From assembly GCA_006384855.1 (NCBI GenBank), contig VCJN01002218.1, forward strand, positions 21,339 to 85,338: a stretch of 64,000 nt of DNA, given 5' to 3'. Made by a program: the position numbers and the translations under genes. A model generated the notes under the pieces. The model made no database searches. It was not told where the DNA came from and was given only the letters and a program-made list of their open reading frames with translations. Shown here in pieces: positions 37,351-49,139 of the stretch (position 1 is the first letter of the stretch; each line of letters opens with the position of its first letter). The DNA is from Tetraselmis striata. Lineage: Eukaryota > Chlorophyta > Chlorodendrophyceae > Chlorodendrales > Chlorodendraceae.

Positions 37351-37770
37351 AGATACGGCGGGTCTGAGCGAGAGCAGCCCGCTTGTTTGGTATGGGGCGA
37401 CAGTTGGCGATGCTGGTTCTGGTTTACACCGGCAGGCCAGGGTGCGGGGCGGGATGTGAAGTGGCTGCTATTGGCCACACATACTGATGTACCGGTATCC
37501 GCCCCGCTTACAGTGCAAGTACTACAGACGACGTCCCGTCGTCCGCTGGACGGTCGACGACGCTGCTATAGCCTATGGATCGACGGACGCGCAGCAGTAA
37601 AGTCGCTATGTACGCGTGCGCTCCACAATGTAGTAGACAATGTAGTGGGCAGACGAAAACAGGCGGATATACACCGGCAGGACGAGCACACTTACCAATC
37701 ACGTACCGCCCCGTACGGAAAGGTGCTGTACGAGTATCGGAACATATATATATTATACTTAATACATGAG
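37351..37770. other. EYA upstream region
   Basis: Holds the EYA 5' flank. No further gene is recognised. The MITE-like element begins at its right end. Confidence 0.4.
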
Positions 37771-38272
37771 CTAGCAGCAGAAGGCGATATCAGGAAATCA
37801 CCAAAAAAAGGACAATCAGAAAATTTCAGAGAATTCCGTCCTCAATGGAATATCTAATCTTAATTTACTCTCGTACATATTTCTTAAATATGGCTCTCTA
37901 GAGCGTCTTCCTGTATTTTACGGGTTTTGGTACGAGTACGGGGAGCCATTTTTTAGTTTTTACAGTAGCAGTTGTCGCCATTCTTTCGAACGCGCCCCCG
38001 GGACAGGACTGGCACCAGTGAACCCCTTGCAGGGTCTCGTCGACGGCCGTCGTTGTCAGATCATCCGCCTCGTCATCGTACCAGTCCATATCAAAACCGG
38101 TGCCTGTTCATGTTCGGGAGCGTACTCGTAGTAGCGCTGGGTCGTGGGAACAATCCTGTATTGTCGCTAGGGGTCGTCGTGGACGATGCTGGGGTCGGAT
38201 GTGTGCACAGGTTGGAGGACCTTTCTGTTTGTCCTTTTCTGGTGATTGTCTGATATCGCCTTCTGCTGCTAG
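37771..38272. mobile_element. MITE-like element with about 50-bp terminal inverted repeats
   Basis: The left end CTAGCAGCAGAAGGCGATAT and the following 30 bases match the reverse complement of the right end (about 38221-38272) with only a few mismatches. The element is about 500 bp with no coding capacity. Inside it (about 37985-38070, reverse) lies a copy of the short dispersed repeat with core CAGTGAA..CTTGCA. Flanking target duplications are not clear; an AG dinucleotide is the only candidate. Confidence 0.6.
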
Positions 38273-38809
38273 AGCATATGTGCACAGGTCAAGCAGTGTG
38301 CTTACCGTATCGTTGTGATTGATGTACGCAAACATATCATGGCCATGCCCGGCAGTCTGTAAGTCGACTACATAGTGACGATTACGACATATGCTGCAGC
38401 GATATATCCAATCGATAAAGGAACCAATACCTGTTGCGCCTAGTGAAAGCATGCACGGTTTTTTTGCTCATCATCCACTCGTAATGGGCGACAACTCAAC
38501 CTTCAAAACGCCGTCCCATCTTCCATTGATAGTAGACAGCGGCCCTGGTAATGCACCCACTCGCGAATTCCATGACGCTTAGGCATGCGGACGGCGCAAT
38601 ATCGCCCAGCCGGTGGCAGAACATATGGACTCTTTAATATGGCCGCATCAGTGACAAACTAGTCTATATCTCATGTAGTTGCGCCTCCATGGCATCGTGG
38701 CAGGCCCGAATGCCTAATAGAAACATATACAATATGGCATCCCCCGCGCTTGTAGGCCTGCACTAACTGCTTGGGTCCCAGTGCGCGCAGCACATGCGCA
38801 ACTGGCCTA
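38273..38809. other. 3' flank of nitrite reductase
   Basis: No gene recognised. It contains the nitrite reductase 3' UTR at its right side. Confidence 0.4.
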
Positions 38810-41317
38810 CTACTTCTCAGTGGCGCCATACTTCTCGATAAGGATGTTCTTGAGGTGAGGGATGAGGTGCTCGTCCGCCGCCGGCATAGCCTTCTTGTCC
38901 GTGAGCTCCGCCAGCTTAGCGCCCTCGCCAATGGTGCCCCCCACAAAGATCTTCACACCCTCCACGCCCTTCCCGTCAAGCTTGGCCGCGGCGCCCATCA
39001 GCCCGATGTCGCCCACCTGCGCCTGCCCGCATGAGTTGGGGCACCCGGTCCAGTTCAAGCGGACCATCTTAGGGATGTCCAGCTGCTTCTCCAGCTCCGC
39101 AGCCACGTGGATGGCGCGGTTCTTTGTCTCAACCATACCAAAGCCGCAGAACTGGGAGCCGGTACAGGACACCAGTCCACGGGAAATGTTGCCTGCAGAG
39201 CACAGCGCCGAGAGCGGCAGCAAGCATGAGTCTCGGAATACCAATAAATGCTGGTGTCTGATAGATAAACACCGCATGAAACATCCTGCCAGCTGTGCAC
39301 CGCTCTGGTATGGGAGAACAGTTCACCAGGCGGCAGTTGCTAGAATGGACAAGGTCTGCATGCAGGATGGCGAAGGAGTTTGCAAGGGTGGAGCCGGTGG
39401 TTGCAGGACTCACCAGGGTTGCTCGGGAACTTTGCACATATGGGCTCGGCCAGGAAGGCTTCAACATCGGCGTCCTTGACATCGGTGAAAATGATGTTCT
39501 GGTCCACCGTGAGGCGCATCTTGCCGCCGCTGTACTTCTCCGCAAGATCCGCTGCCGCAGGAAAGGAAGAAGGGGGGAGAGGGGGGGGTGGGGGGGGGGG
39601 GGGGGGGGGGGGGCTCAGCGGGCGAGGACAGCCGTCACATTTACAATCTTCAACATGAAGCGGCTCACGAGTAGCAGGCGGCGGAACATGACAGGCACTC
39701 ACCAACGTCAAGGCAGTCCTGGGCGCTCATGCGGCCAGCAGGCACGCACAGGCCAACCCAGTTCAGGCCCTCCTGCCGCTGCTTGTGCACGCCCAGCAGG
39801 TCACGGCGCTCCCAGTGGTCGCCGTACTCTTCGGGCACAGCATCCGCAATGGTCACTCCCATCTTCTTCTCAATCTGCAATCAAAGCAGCCGCAGCTCGA
39901 CGTCACGGCCACATACTTTGCTACACAGGCAGCAGACGATGATATACACAGCACGCAAGGTACCTGGGAAGGATTGAGCAAGGAAGGGGGAGGGGGGTCG
40001 AATCGTACCTCTTCCTTGAGCTTAGGCACACCCCAGTCATCCAGGAAGTACATCATGCGTGTCTTCTGGCGCACCTCGCGAGAGCCATTATCACTATTTA
40101 CCAGCACAGGGGGCAATGTCAGCTCAAATGGAGTGCCGCTCAGATCCAAGGCCAAGCGGGGCAGACGGTCTGAGGAAGACATGGGAGGGAGGTCGGTGGC
40201 GCACCGGAACAGCTCGAGCAAGGCCTTGCAGAAGGGGACAATCTGGTCAGGGGTGACCGACATCTGGCCATCCACAGAAACCACGTTCCGCACAGCGCTG
40301 AACATGCCGCCTAGCCATACGTTGAAGACGACCTCGCCGCTCTCCGGGTGCTTGATGGCCTGGAAGGCGAGGTCGTTGATGTGGCAATGGGGGAAGTCGT
40401 CGCGGGAGGGCGAGATGGCGATGTTGAACTTCCGGGGCAGGTTGCACAGCTCGGGGTTGCCCTTGCCAAAGTTGGTGATCATGTCCTGTGTGTCGATGCA
40501 AAGCTGGCGGACGTCCATGAGCTCATGAGGATCCACGCCACTGATGGCGCTGCCCGTAATGTTCCGCACGTTGTCCATGCCGCTCTGCTTGGCAGTGATG
40601 CCAAGGTCCATCATCTTGTCGAGGATCACAGTGGCATCCTCAAGCGGAATGCCGCGCAGCTGCATGTTGGCGCGGGTTGTGATGTCGGCGCAGGCGCCTG
40701 TTGAGGGCGCCTCCGTGCCGGCCTGCGGGTACTTGGTGATGCTGTTGCCCAGCTCGCGCATCTGCTCAGAGTTGAGCTCCTGCCCTGGCACCTGGCGGGG
40801 CGAAAGCAGCGGAGAAACTCAGCATATACACGGCGGGCTGACACGCGTGTGACAGGTAAGTCGACTACGTTGCAAGCGGCAAACATATACAACGACATGG
40901 CTGCATTTGAAGGCGCGGGTGGAAGAGGGTTGGGCGGGCGTTCAGGCGTACTCGGAAGCGCATCATGAACAGCCCGGGCGACTGCTTGCGGCGGTGGAAA
41001 AGGCCGCTCCACTTGCCGCGCACGTCAATGTCGTCGACGTCTAGGTCCTCCCACGAGGACTCACCCTTCCGCAGCAGATCCGCCAGCTCGTAAACCTCGC
41101 TCCATAGCTCGGAGCCGCACTTGGCGAGCTTCACCTTCTCCGCCGGGTTGAGCTTGCCCGTGAGCACGCGCTCGCGCGCCTCGGGGCCGAGGCTGCGCAC
41201 GCCGCTGATGCTCAAGTCGATGTCCTTGGCGGCTGCGCGCAGCGGCCGACCGCCACGGCGGGCCGCGGCGGTCGAGGGTCGCGCGGCCTGAGCACCAGAG
41301 ATACCAGATATCGACAT
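38810..41317 (-). CDS. NIR: Ferredoxin-nitrite reductase, plastid
   Basis: Five exons: 40952-41317, 40009-40791, 39703-39874, 39414-39551, 38810-39192. All junctions are in phase and give about 613 residues. The protein reduces nitrite to ammonium with six electrons from ferredoxin in the plastid stroma. A basic Ala/Ser-rich N-terminus of about 30 residues looks like a transit peptide. Family blocks in order: GLFHRR, FMMRFR, ITTRANMQLRGI, QSGMDNVRNITGS, DPHELMDVR, LPRKFNIAIS, QKTRMMYFLDDWGV. The four Cys ligands of the 4Fe-4S/siroheme centre are in CTGSQFC and GCPNSCGQ near the C-terminus. Sulfite reductase was considered, but the RxKWxGLFHRR context and the order of blocks fit nitrite reductase better. 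Intron 3 carries a 35-base sense-strand C tract about 27 bases before its acceptor. Confidence 0.95.
39578..39614. repeat. G homopolymer tract in nitrite reductase intron 3
   Basis: A nearly pure G run that reads poly-C in the sense direction, just upstream of the acceptor at 39552. A similar pure run (about 41380-41405) lies just upstream of the start codon. Confidence 0.9.
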
Positions 41318-43230
41318 CGAGGCCTACACGCCAGGTGCAGCGATGGTGGTCAGTGCCTTACTGGCTGACAATTGCCGCGGGGGGGGGGGGGGGGGGGGGG
41401 GGGGGCAAACCCACAGCAGTTATGTACTAGGTATCACGTGACAAAATATGGATCGGCGGAAGCTAATTGCTGGAGTCTTCACTAAACGCCGTCCGTCGAC
41501 AGTCCACAGGCCGCCTCACCTGGGAAGCCATACTGTGGCGCTATGGACTGAGGTTTTTGGCGGAGGTGCGGTGCGGTAGCGCGTGGAGGGACGCCAGCTA
41601 CTAGCGGGGTGTCGGAGATTGGCAGGCGGGCGTGGAGGAGGGGGGTGGGTAGGGGCGGGGCTGTGGGACGGGCTATTTTGCTTTCTATGACCGCGGCAAA
41701 TATTGAACGCTCAATATATGCGCAATGCGCAACTGCTGTTGCTGGCGCCCCACGCGTGATTAGTCGCTAGCAGCGCAGGTACTGGTCAGCAGGGGGGGGC
41801 GCGGTGTCACGGAAATCACGGGGCGATATCGGCAATTCGGCATGCCATTATTTATTACCGGTGCCATGCGAGAACCTGTACCCGTGCCCAGGCGGCTGGT
41901 ACCCGCCGTAGTACCTACTGCTGGTATTGGTGTGAATTTGCAAAAAGGCCAGACGATACTGCTGGCATTGGTTCTGTATTGGTGTTTATTACATTATACT
42001 GATTTTGCAATATTCGTACTATTAATTAATTAATTCCAACGGTAGCAGTAACCCTTAGTAGTTTACTGTAGACGGAAACCAAGTAGTAGTACAGCGAATA
42101 CCGCTAAAATATAATAATAAAACAATTAATAATAATAATACGGGCATTTCTTTCTTTTTAATAGTGACTGCTACCTGTACTAATCTTACATTAGCTAGCA
42201 GCAGAAGGCGATATATCAGGAAATCACCCAAAAAGGACAGTCAGAGAGGTCCTCTACAGCAACTGCGACTGCTACCTGTACTACCTGGGCCCAGTAATTT
42301 ATGGTATTTTCTATTTTTTTAATTAATAGTAAATTTCTATAAATTAAAACTCCGAAATCAAAAATTACTGCGTTTATTAGATAGAGGAATATAAATAATA
42401 TATTGCTGGAGCTCATGTCTTGGCAATTTTGACTCGCTAACACATCGGCGATGGCAGCCAAAGGGCTTGTCACAGTGCATGTTGCACCCCATATATCTAC
42501 TCGCTACATGCGTACATCAGTCAAGAATAATCATAGCATCATCAACAGGGGGTGCTAGGGGTTCTTGGGGTGTTGCTTGACCCTGCTATTCTAGCAGGTC
42601 GTTAGCATCCTCCACCATGTTCAGCACATCTTTGTCGTAGTTCTCCAGCAAGCCCAAATTCATATAGCAATACTACAACTTCACCACATTCTCATGTTTG
42701 AGAGAAGCGCGGGTCTTGGTGGCCACACGCATGTGGACGATATTCGTGCGCTCCACAGGGCATGCGACGGGCAAGCATGACAAGATGCGGAGAGCAATAT
42801 CCCTCCGAAGGCAATACTCCACCACAACAGTACCGCGGCATGGTACCGGCTGTGCCAATCGGATGCGTACCGACGAAGTGCTAGCCGGTTCACCCACCAT
42901 GACGCATGCTATTGACCTAGCACAAACATTCGCTTCCTCGCCTGCCCGGCGCGGGACGTGGCGCCTAGCTCTGCTGGGCGGGAAGACGGCAGTGCGCAGT
43001 TTACTGGTGCCGGTACTCAAAATAACACCGTCGCATCGTCCGTGTCTGGCTCGCAGCGGGGCCCGGTGCGCGCCGCGCGCTCGGGCTAATTTATTGTACA
43101 ATACCGGTTATACGGTAATTAATAGTAAATTACTATTAATTAAAAACCCCCAAAAAATACCTGTAATATATACGGATACCTGTACTACCATTCTACTACT
43201 TGCGCGCGCTACTTCCGGTACTGCTGTGAA
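41318..43230. other. Upstream of nitrite reductase, then an AT-rich repeat region
   Basis: The first 400 bases are the promoter and 5' UTR side of nitrite reductase. From about 41990 to 42420 the sequence is strongly AT-rich with TAAT runs. At about 42190-42275 (reverse) lies a repeat tail shared with 25405-25474 and related to the MITE ends (TGATTTCCTGAT core). No gene is recognised. Confidence 0.5.
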
Positions 43231-45835
43231 TTGCTCAAGGCCAATAACAAATCCACCGCGAAAGGCTCTGACGACGCCAACCTGGCTGGCACTGGTGACG
43301 GACTTGCGCTTGCTACGTGGGTGGCCCCGTCCGCTTGTGCCGCCGTTGGGTTATGCGCCACCATTTGCAAACGACAGGCGTATAGTCAACTAGGCTCCTC
43401 GTCCCCGTTTGGCCCCCCCTATCCTTCCTTTTGGGCATTTGTTGCATACATGGTGTTGCAGCTTCCTTGTCCGGAATCAACGTGCTTGGTGCCCTTGTGG
43501 GCTCGGCTGTTTTCGCCCGGGAGCTGTTGGACAAAACGGTTAAGAAATTTCACCAATTTGGCTCAGGCTTATCGGTTTGGCCGACCACTTCCACTCCCAC
43601 AGCGCTCCTCGGTTGTTGCAACTTTGCGGCCGCCGTTTCGGCCACCTCCGCTCCACGCCTCGGGGCTTGGGTCGCTCTGAATGAGGCGTATGGCGACACT
43701 AGTACGTCCTTCCTCGAAGATGCAGACGCGGCCGCGTTTTCAACCATGGTCGGCATTTGGGGTGTTAGCCCCGACCTCTTGGATACGCCCTCCATGCGCA
43801 CGCAGCTGTCCATGCTCCCTGTCTAGTTCGGCGGCCTCGGCATCGAGGATAATGTGGTTGTCGCATATGCCTCCCACGTCGGCGCTGCGGCCCTTGTGGT
43901 TGGCCAAGCTGTGCGTTTCCTCCGTGCTCAACACGCCACCATGATGAGCGACGTCGGCGCGGTCATTTCCGAGCCGTCATGCGTATCCAACCCTCAAAGC
44001 CTCAACATTGTTGGGGCGCGTCCTCGATTCACCATGATATGCTTTGTTAGGCCACTCCAGCGTTGGCGCCCGATGCCAACGCCAACGTAGTGTCGGCGCC
44101 GATGTGGACTGTCGAGCTTCGCGCTGCTCATACCCATGTCGTTGACGAGTGTATGTGGGGACGGGGTGCTCGAGGATCTAGCGGGGCCGTTGGCCTTTGC
44201 CCTAAAGCTGCTCCCTTCCAAACGCTCTCCCGTTGCTCGTGCCGCCTCTTCGGCCGCTGGGGCTGCGCCGGCATCTGCGATGCGCTCGGCGGCCGACCTC
44301 TAAGCCATCCCACATTACCCGGACTTCCCCTTGCATTCCATGCGGAAAGTCCAGGAGACCCTGAGCCACCACATCCACGCCGCTTCACAAAGCTTGCTGC
44401 GCGTACGCCTGCAAGCGGCCATGACAGTAATCGCATCAGGGGCCGCCTCTTACGCGTTGCGACGGCGTTCCTGGTGACTAATCCTCCAAGTGAGGGTCCA
44501 TCGCCTCGGTGAAGTCCGTGAGCGTTCACATCCACACTGCCCGCTTCACAAAGCTTGCTACGCGTATGCATGCAAGCGGCCATCATGACAATAACCGCTT
44601 CCGTGGCCGCCTCTTCCGCGTTGTGACGGCGTTCCTAGTGAATGATCCTCCAAGTGAGGGCCCATCGCCTCGGTGAAGTCCGTGGGCGTTCTCCAGAGTA
44701 CTACGATTCCATATTCCGCGTTGCCGCCCATTCGGTGTTCCGGCGGCTCATGTCCTCTCCCTCGGCGAGCCATGTCCTTGATGTACTTATTGCTCCGTCT
44801 CGGTACACCAAGGCATGCTAGCCTGTACTTTTGAGTTCACCCCTTCGGCCGCTTGGGCGGTTGCGTACGTTGTTCACGTGGCACGTTGCTCTGGGGGCGA
44901 CTCCAATCACGCCGCACACGAGTGGGCGGCACATGGACTTCCGACGTTTGCCACGACGTTAATTCAGCCCTATGCGTGGGTGTCCAGATCCTCACGGACC
45001 CGCCATATCCATCGGTGCTTATTTCTCTTCCGAAGGGCAGCGCCGGCCGGCCGGCCGATGTTTGGCTTTTTGGGTATGGTGTTATCCGCGGGAACACGGT
45101 TGCTATCGATACCACCATTGCCCCTATCCTCGGCGTATCAAGCTCGGATCCAACGACTGCATATTGCGGGCCGCGGAGCGCCACAAAATCCAGAAGTATG
45201 ACGAGGGTGTCCAGAACGCCGTCGGCATGCTTCGCTTTGTTCCCTTCGCCGTCTCCGAGTTCGGCTTGCTGGCCCCGCACGCTGAGGTTGTCTTGGTGGA
45301 GCTCGCGACAGCTAGACATACGCACACTTGCCAGAGAATCAGCCCGCTCTTGTCTGCGTGGCGCCGCCGTTTCTCTTTGCTCATCAACATGGCGCATGCA
45401 GACAACGTTCTTGTCGGGGTCGCGGCGGTGTTATGTTATGTTATTGCTCTTGCGCCTGCATCGCTTCGCTCGTTGGCATGTGTTGCTATGACCCGGGCAT
45501 CGGCTATAAGCGCACTCGCCGCGGCTGATGGATGGCCCACCCCTGGGCGGCGGTCCCCATTGGTTTCATATTTCCCTTTTGGTTGTTACCTTGGCTTTTA
45601 GTGTTGCCCAGGACCCTTTGGTTCCTTGGCACCTTGGTGGCTTCCTGGGTCCCGTAGCTCTTCCTTGATTTTTGGCTCCATATGGCGTCCTGCCTGACCC
45701 TTGGTTTCAGGCTTATATCTATATACCCTTTGCTAACAACCTTTCTGAAATTGCTTTTAGCTCTGCTTTTATTGCGCATATGTGAAAGCATTGATGAAAA
45801 AAGATATTTAGTCCACCGCTAAGGAAAGCACTAAA
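43231..45835 (+). mobile_element. Decayed non-LTR retrotransposon, RT thumb to 3' end (family B, copy B1)
   Basis: With several frame changes, the + strand reads a post-palm region (GINVLGALVGSAVFARELLD, then KFHQFGSGLS), a GGLGIEDNVVVAYASH block, and at 44.95-45.5 kb an endonuclease-like C-terminus. That part includes IAPILGVS, AERHKIQKYDEG and FVPFAVSEFG, then LLSAWRRRFSLLINMAHADN. This order fits R2-like LINEs with a restriction-like endonuclease. The RT palm is missing or unreadable. The last 600 bases match B2 and B3. Confidence 0.7.
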
Positions 45836-45844
45836 AGATGAGCA

Positions 45845-47785
45845 CATCAAGCCGCTTATGAAGCGGCCCGCATCCCGCACGAGGCGGGATGGATGAGTGA
45901 TGCGCGCACGGTTCAGAGTCCGGGCCACACGCGCACGTGTGTACGAGGGTGATCCACGGACGTGCTGTGCAGCTTCGGCAACGGGATTGCGGGGGAATTC
46001 CGTCTAATGACACCGCGAACTCACGTATATACGAGACAATTCTCGCGACCGTTTTAATTGTCCCGAATCATGTACTTTGCGGTACATTGCTATACCGGGT
46101 GCTATGCGGTGTGGATTTGGTACCATTCATTTTACAATGCGCAGGTTACTACCATATGCCGGATCCTTATGTTTTTTCTGCATACGAGTATTGCGTCACC
46201 CGCCTGACAGGTTATTTCATGACGTGCTTGCCAAGCTGGCGCCCCTGCGGCGTACGTGACGCCCCGGCGCTACGAGTTTTGCCCGGACTCCACAGGGGCG
46301 TCATAACTCTGTAAAACGAGGTTCCTCCGCAACTTATGATGGTCCACCGCCTATGTAAAAAGACTTTCCCATCACCCCCCCCCCCCCCCCCCCCCCCCCC
46401 CCACCCCCCCCGACGGCAGCTATAGTCCTGCCGTGGTCTTCAGTCGCATTCGCCATGCCAAATTACCGGCATGAAGGCCCGATTGAAGGCGCGCCGGACA
46501 GACGGCAGCAACCCGACTGTCACCACGGCAGTCACGGCTTGGCCAGCGTGCCAGCATGCTCGGGTGCTCAACAGCGGTCAAGCATCTGAACCGAAGCCCG
46601 CCGGACTTGTGCAATCGTAGACTGCGCCGGCGGGTTGTGCTGAGAACTGTGCCGCAGCACCTACCGCCCGCGCAACTGAATGTGCCGGGCAGCGCAGCGT
46701 CGGCAAGCGAGAGTTGCTCTGTCCCTCTTGCCCCGTCTGCCCGTGCGATTGGCAATAAGAAGCTGCGTTACGGGCCGAAGCCCGTCATACTCCTCCCGTT
46801 GTTGTCCACCCGCGCGCGGTTGCTACGACATTCCGCCGTGTCGCGGTCGGAGTCGGTGACTGCGGGCACACACACGCACACACATATATGTAATGTATTG
46901 TCTGTTGCGGTACCTTTCGCGCCCTTTCCCACAATTATTGCTAGCGCGGAGTGCCGCGGAGCTGTACAGCCTGGCAGGTGAGCAGTATGGAAACCTTTTG
47001 TCGGGGACGAGTGCGTGTGCGGCCTGACGGCGCAGCGTCATCATAGTACGCGTCGCAGTACCCGTGGCTTGGAGACCGATGCATGGGCAGTCTTGTGATG
47101 AGCCCTATTTGCCGCCAATGATTTAATTGATAGCCCACATAGTACACACAATAGCTCCCGCCTCTACAAGGTTCCGCAATATCTCCGCGTGAAGTCGCGA
47201 GTTCGCGGTGGAGGCAGTGAGCACGCTCTCGAGCCGCCACCAAGCTTAGGACCCCGAGGAAACATCTTGCGAGTAAGGCCTCCCGGTGAGCCCGGGTGGT
47301 GCACCGAGTGCCCCGCCACGCGAGGGCGACCTGATCGGCGGCCAAACATGCGACACCGCGCACAGTGCGGCGCACCCCCTTGCTCACCTCACCCACTGTG
47401 CCAAAGACCATGCTCGTGTACTCTGAGATGTCCATGATGTCTCGAAGAGGGCCCTTCTGTCCCGGCTCCGTGTTGTGCCACGCCGCATCCCGCACTGTTA
47501 ACCCCCGTTGTATGTCGCCCAGCATGGAGCTCTCAAACCGATCCACAGCCACGGGGCACCGCAAGCGCAGTGTACTTGACCCCGTACCGCATATTCTTGA
47601 ACTCCAACAGCGTGGGCTTCAAGCTCCGGGGACCACAACCCCCGTTCGCGACGTTGGAACGCCGGGAGGGAGAGCTTATTTTGCGTCCGGCACCATGTAG
47701 GGTCCTTGAGTTCATCCATGGGTACGGTAGTGCCGAGAGGCGCTGCTTGTTTTGATAAGTCATTCACCTTCCTACGTACAACGAT
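45845..47785 (-). mobile_element. 5'-truncated LINE family A copy (A2), split by a TIR element
   Basis: 45845-46010 matches the 3' end of A1 (20315-20460), and 47211-47785 matches about 20484-21045. The reading includes RARITHPSRL, LLGDIQRGL-like and VGEVSKGV blocks. The intervening 46011-47210 is absent from A1 and is a nested insertion. Its 3' end abuts the 3' end of B1, tail to tail. Confidence 0.8.
46011..47210. mobile_element. 1.2-kb nested element with terminal inverted repeats
   Basis: It starts CACCGCGAACTCACG and ends with the reverse complement of CACCGCGAACTCGCG: 14 of 15 positions agree. Comparison with uninterrupted copy A1 gives the empty site and a 2-bp candidate duplication (GA at both flanks; TA in A1). 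It contains a C tract (about 46375-46410) and a short CA repeat (about 46867-46882). The longest frame (46556-46981) shows no transposase motif, so it is probably non-autonomous. Confidence 0.65.
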
Positions 47786-48477
47786 GGTTTCAATGCATGA
47801 CTATGTGCAGAAAGACTGTATCCTGCCATATGCAAGCATAAAATGGAGAGGGGGTGGGGCACTTTTTGGAGACGTCACCATATTACAGTCAGCATCATGG
47901 CACCCCAACCATACAAGTGGCCCTATCCACCTCTCCATGTAGTGCTGTGATGTTGCTAAGCTGCTGTATATATATGCCATGCTATGTGCTGCTGCTCTCA
48001 GCGGCGCGCTGGTTTGCCCCGCTTCGCAATAATGTTGCCTACCTATCAAGCTCTCGCATCGTCTCAATAGCACAGTTGGCCTTGGCGCCCCTCACGAAGA
48101 TAACATGATAACCGGCACGCTCACATGATTTGCATGAAGGCAAAACAATTGTGTAGACAGTATGTACCACCTCATCTACTATGAGTCCTCCGTCGAGCCT
48201 GGCCAAGCGCCGTCCAAGCAAGGATATGCCTAGTGCCTCATGGATATCAACGGCGGCGGCGGTGCGGGGCTGAGCCCCCGCCGCTCATGCACCGCTCCCA
48301 ACCGCCGAGTACTGCTTAAGTACGTGAACATAAAGCTGAGGCCACCTGCAAAGTCAACCCCCCCCCCCTGGCTCTATGTTTCTCCGGAAAGTACCTAGTA
48401 GGGTACTAAAACATAACATGAAATCGAGCCGCCCTAACCGTCTGAAACTTGCGCGTTCGGAAGTGCACACCAGGGCT
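47786..48477. other. No recognised gene
   Basis: Flank of the truncated LINE copy. It contains a C tract at about 48358-48369. No motif-bearing frame. Confidence 0.4.
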
Positions 48478-48832
48478 GGGCTGCAGTATCTACTGCACTG
48501 CAGACTGCAGCCTGCAGTTAAGCTACTGCACTGCAGCCTGCAGTACTTCCCGAAAAGGGGCTGCAGTGCAGTTACCCAAAGTGCCCCACATATATGCCCT
48601 TCTCTGTCCCGCCCTTCCCTATAATCAGCAGTTTCAGTGCTACTGCAGTCTGCACTGTAGCCTGTAGTACTGCAGCCTGTTGACTGCAGCCTGCACTGCA
48701 GCCTGCCTGCAGCCTGCAGTACTGCAGCATGTTGACTGCAGCCTGCACTGCAGCCTGCACTACAGCCCTGCCTGCAGCCCGCAGTACTGCAGCCTGCATG
48801 CAGCCTGCAGTACTGGAAAGTGGACTGCAGCC
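48478..48832. repeat. CTGCAG-rich minisatellite
   Basis: Irregular tandem copies of ACTGCAGCCTGC and variants occur about two dozen times, densest at 48650-48815. The unit holds the palindrome CTGCAG, so both strands look alike and many nested hairpins are possible. Confidence 0.85.
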
Positions 48833-49139
48833 CAACCCTGGTGCACACCTGGCGCTATAATTCAAATCAAAAATCCAATATTTTATCCCTGTACAAAGGT
48901 CCGCGATGTAGACTGAAGAATAGTCAGTGATCACATTCCCGGTACGGCCACCTGCCATGGTTGTACGGTGCAATTCTCGTCGGTTTTGTAAGACTTAGAC
49001 TCGGTCCTGAGAGTTCGGCCTGTGCCTGTGCCTCGGTCTACGGGCACCTGTACCGCGAGTTTTCGCTCTGGAGAGTTCTGCGATTTTCTAGACTGACTTC
49101 AGTCCGCGCACGTCGGGCATTTTTGAGATTGTTCAGTTC

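Noticed and set aside
38810-41317. Sulfite reductase instead of nitrite reductase
   Set aside because: Order and wording of the conserved blocks (GLFHRR, ITTRANMQLRGI, QSGMDNVRN, CTGSQFC) match plastid nitrite reductase.
46556-46981. 142-codon frame in the TIR element as a transposase
   Set aside because: No acidic triad or DNA-binding motif; ends in a low-complexity CA repeat.
48650-48815. Regularly spaced repeats that might be a CRISPR-like array
   Set aside because: Units are contiguous with no unique spacers, and the host is a eukaryote; it is a minisatellite.
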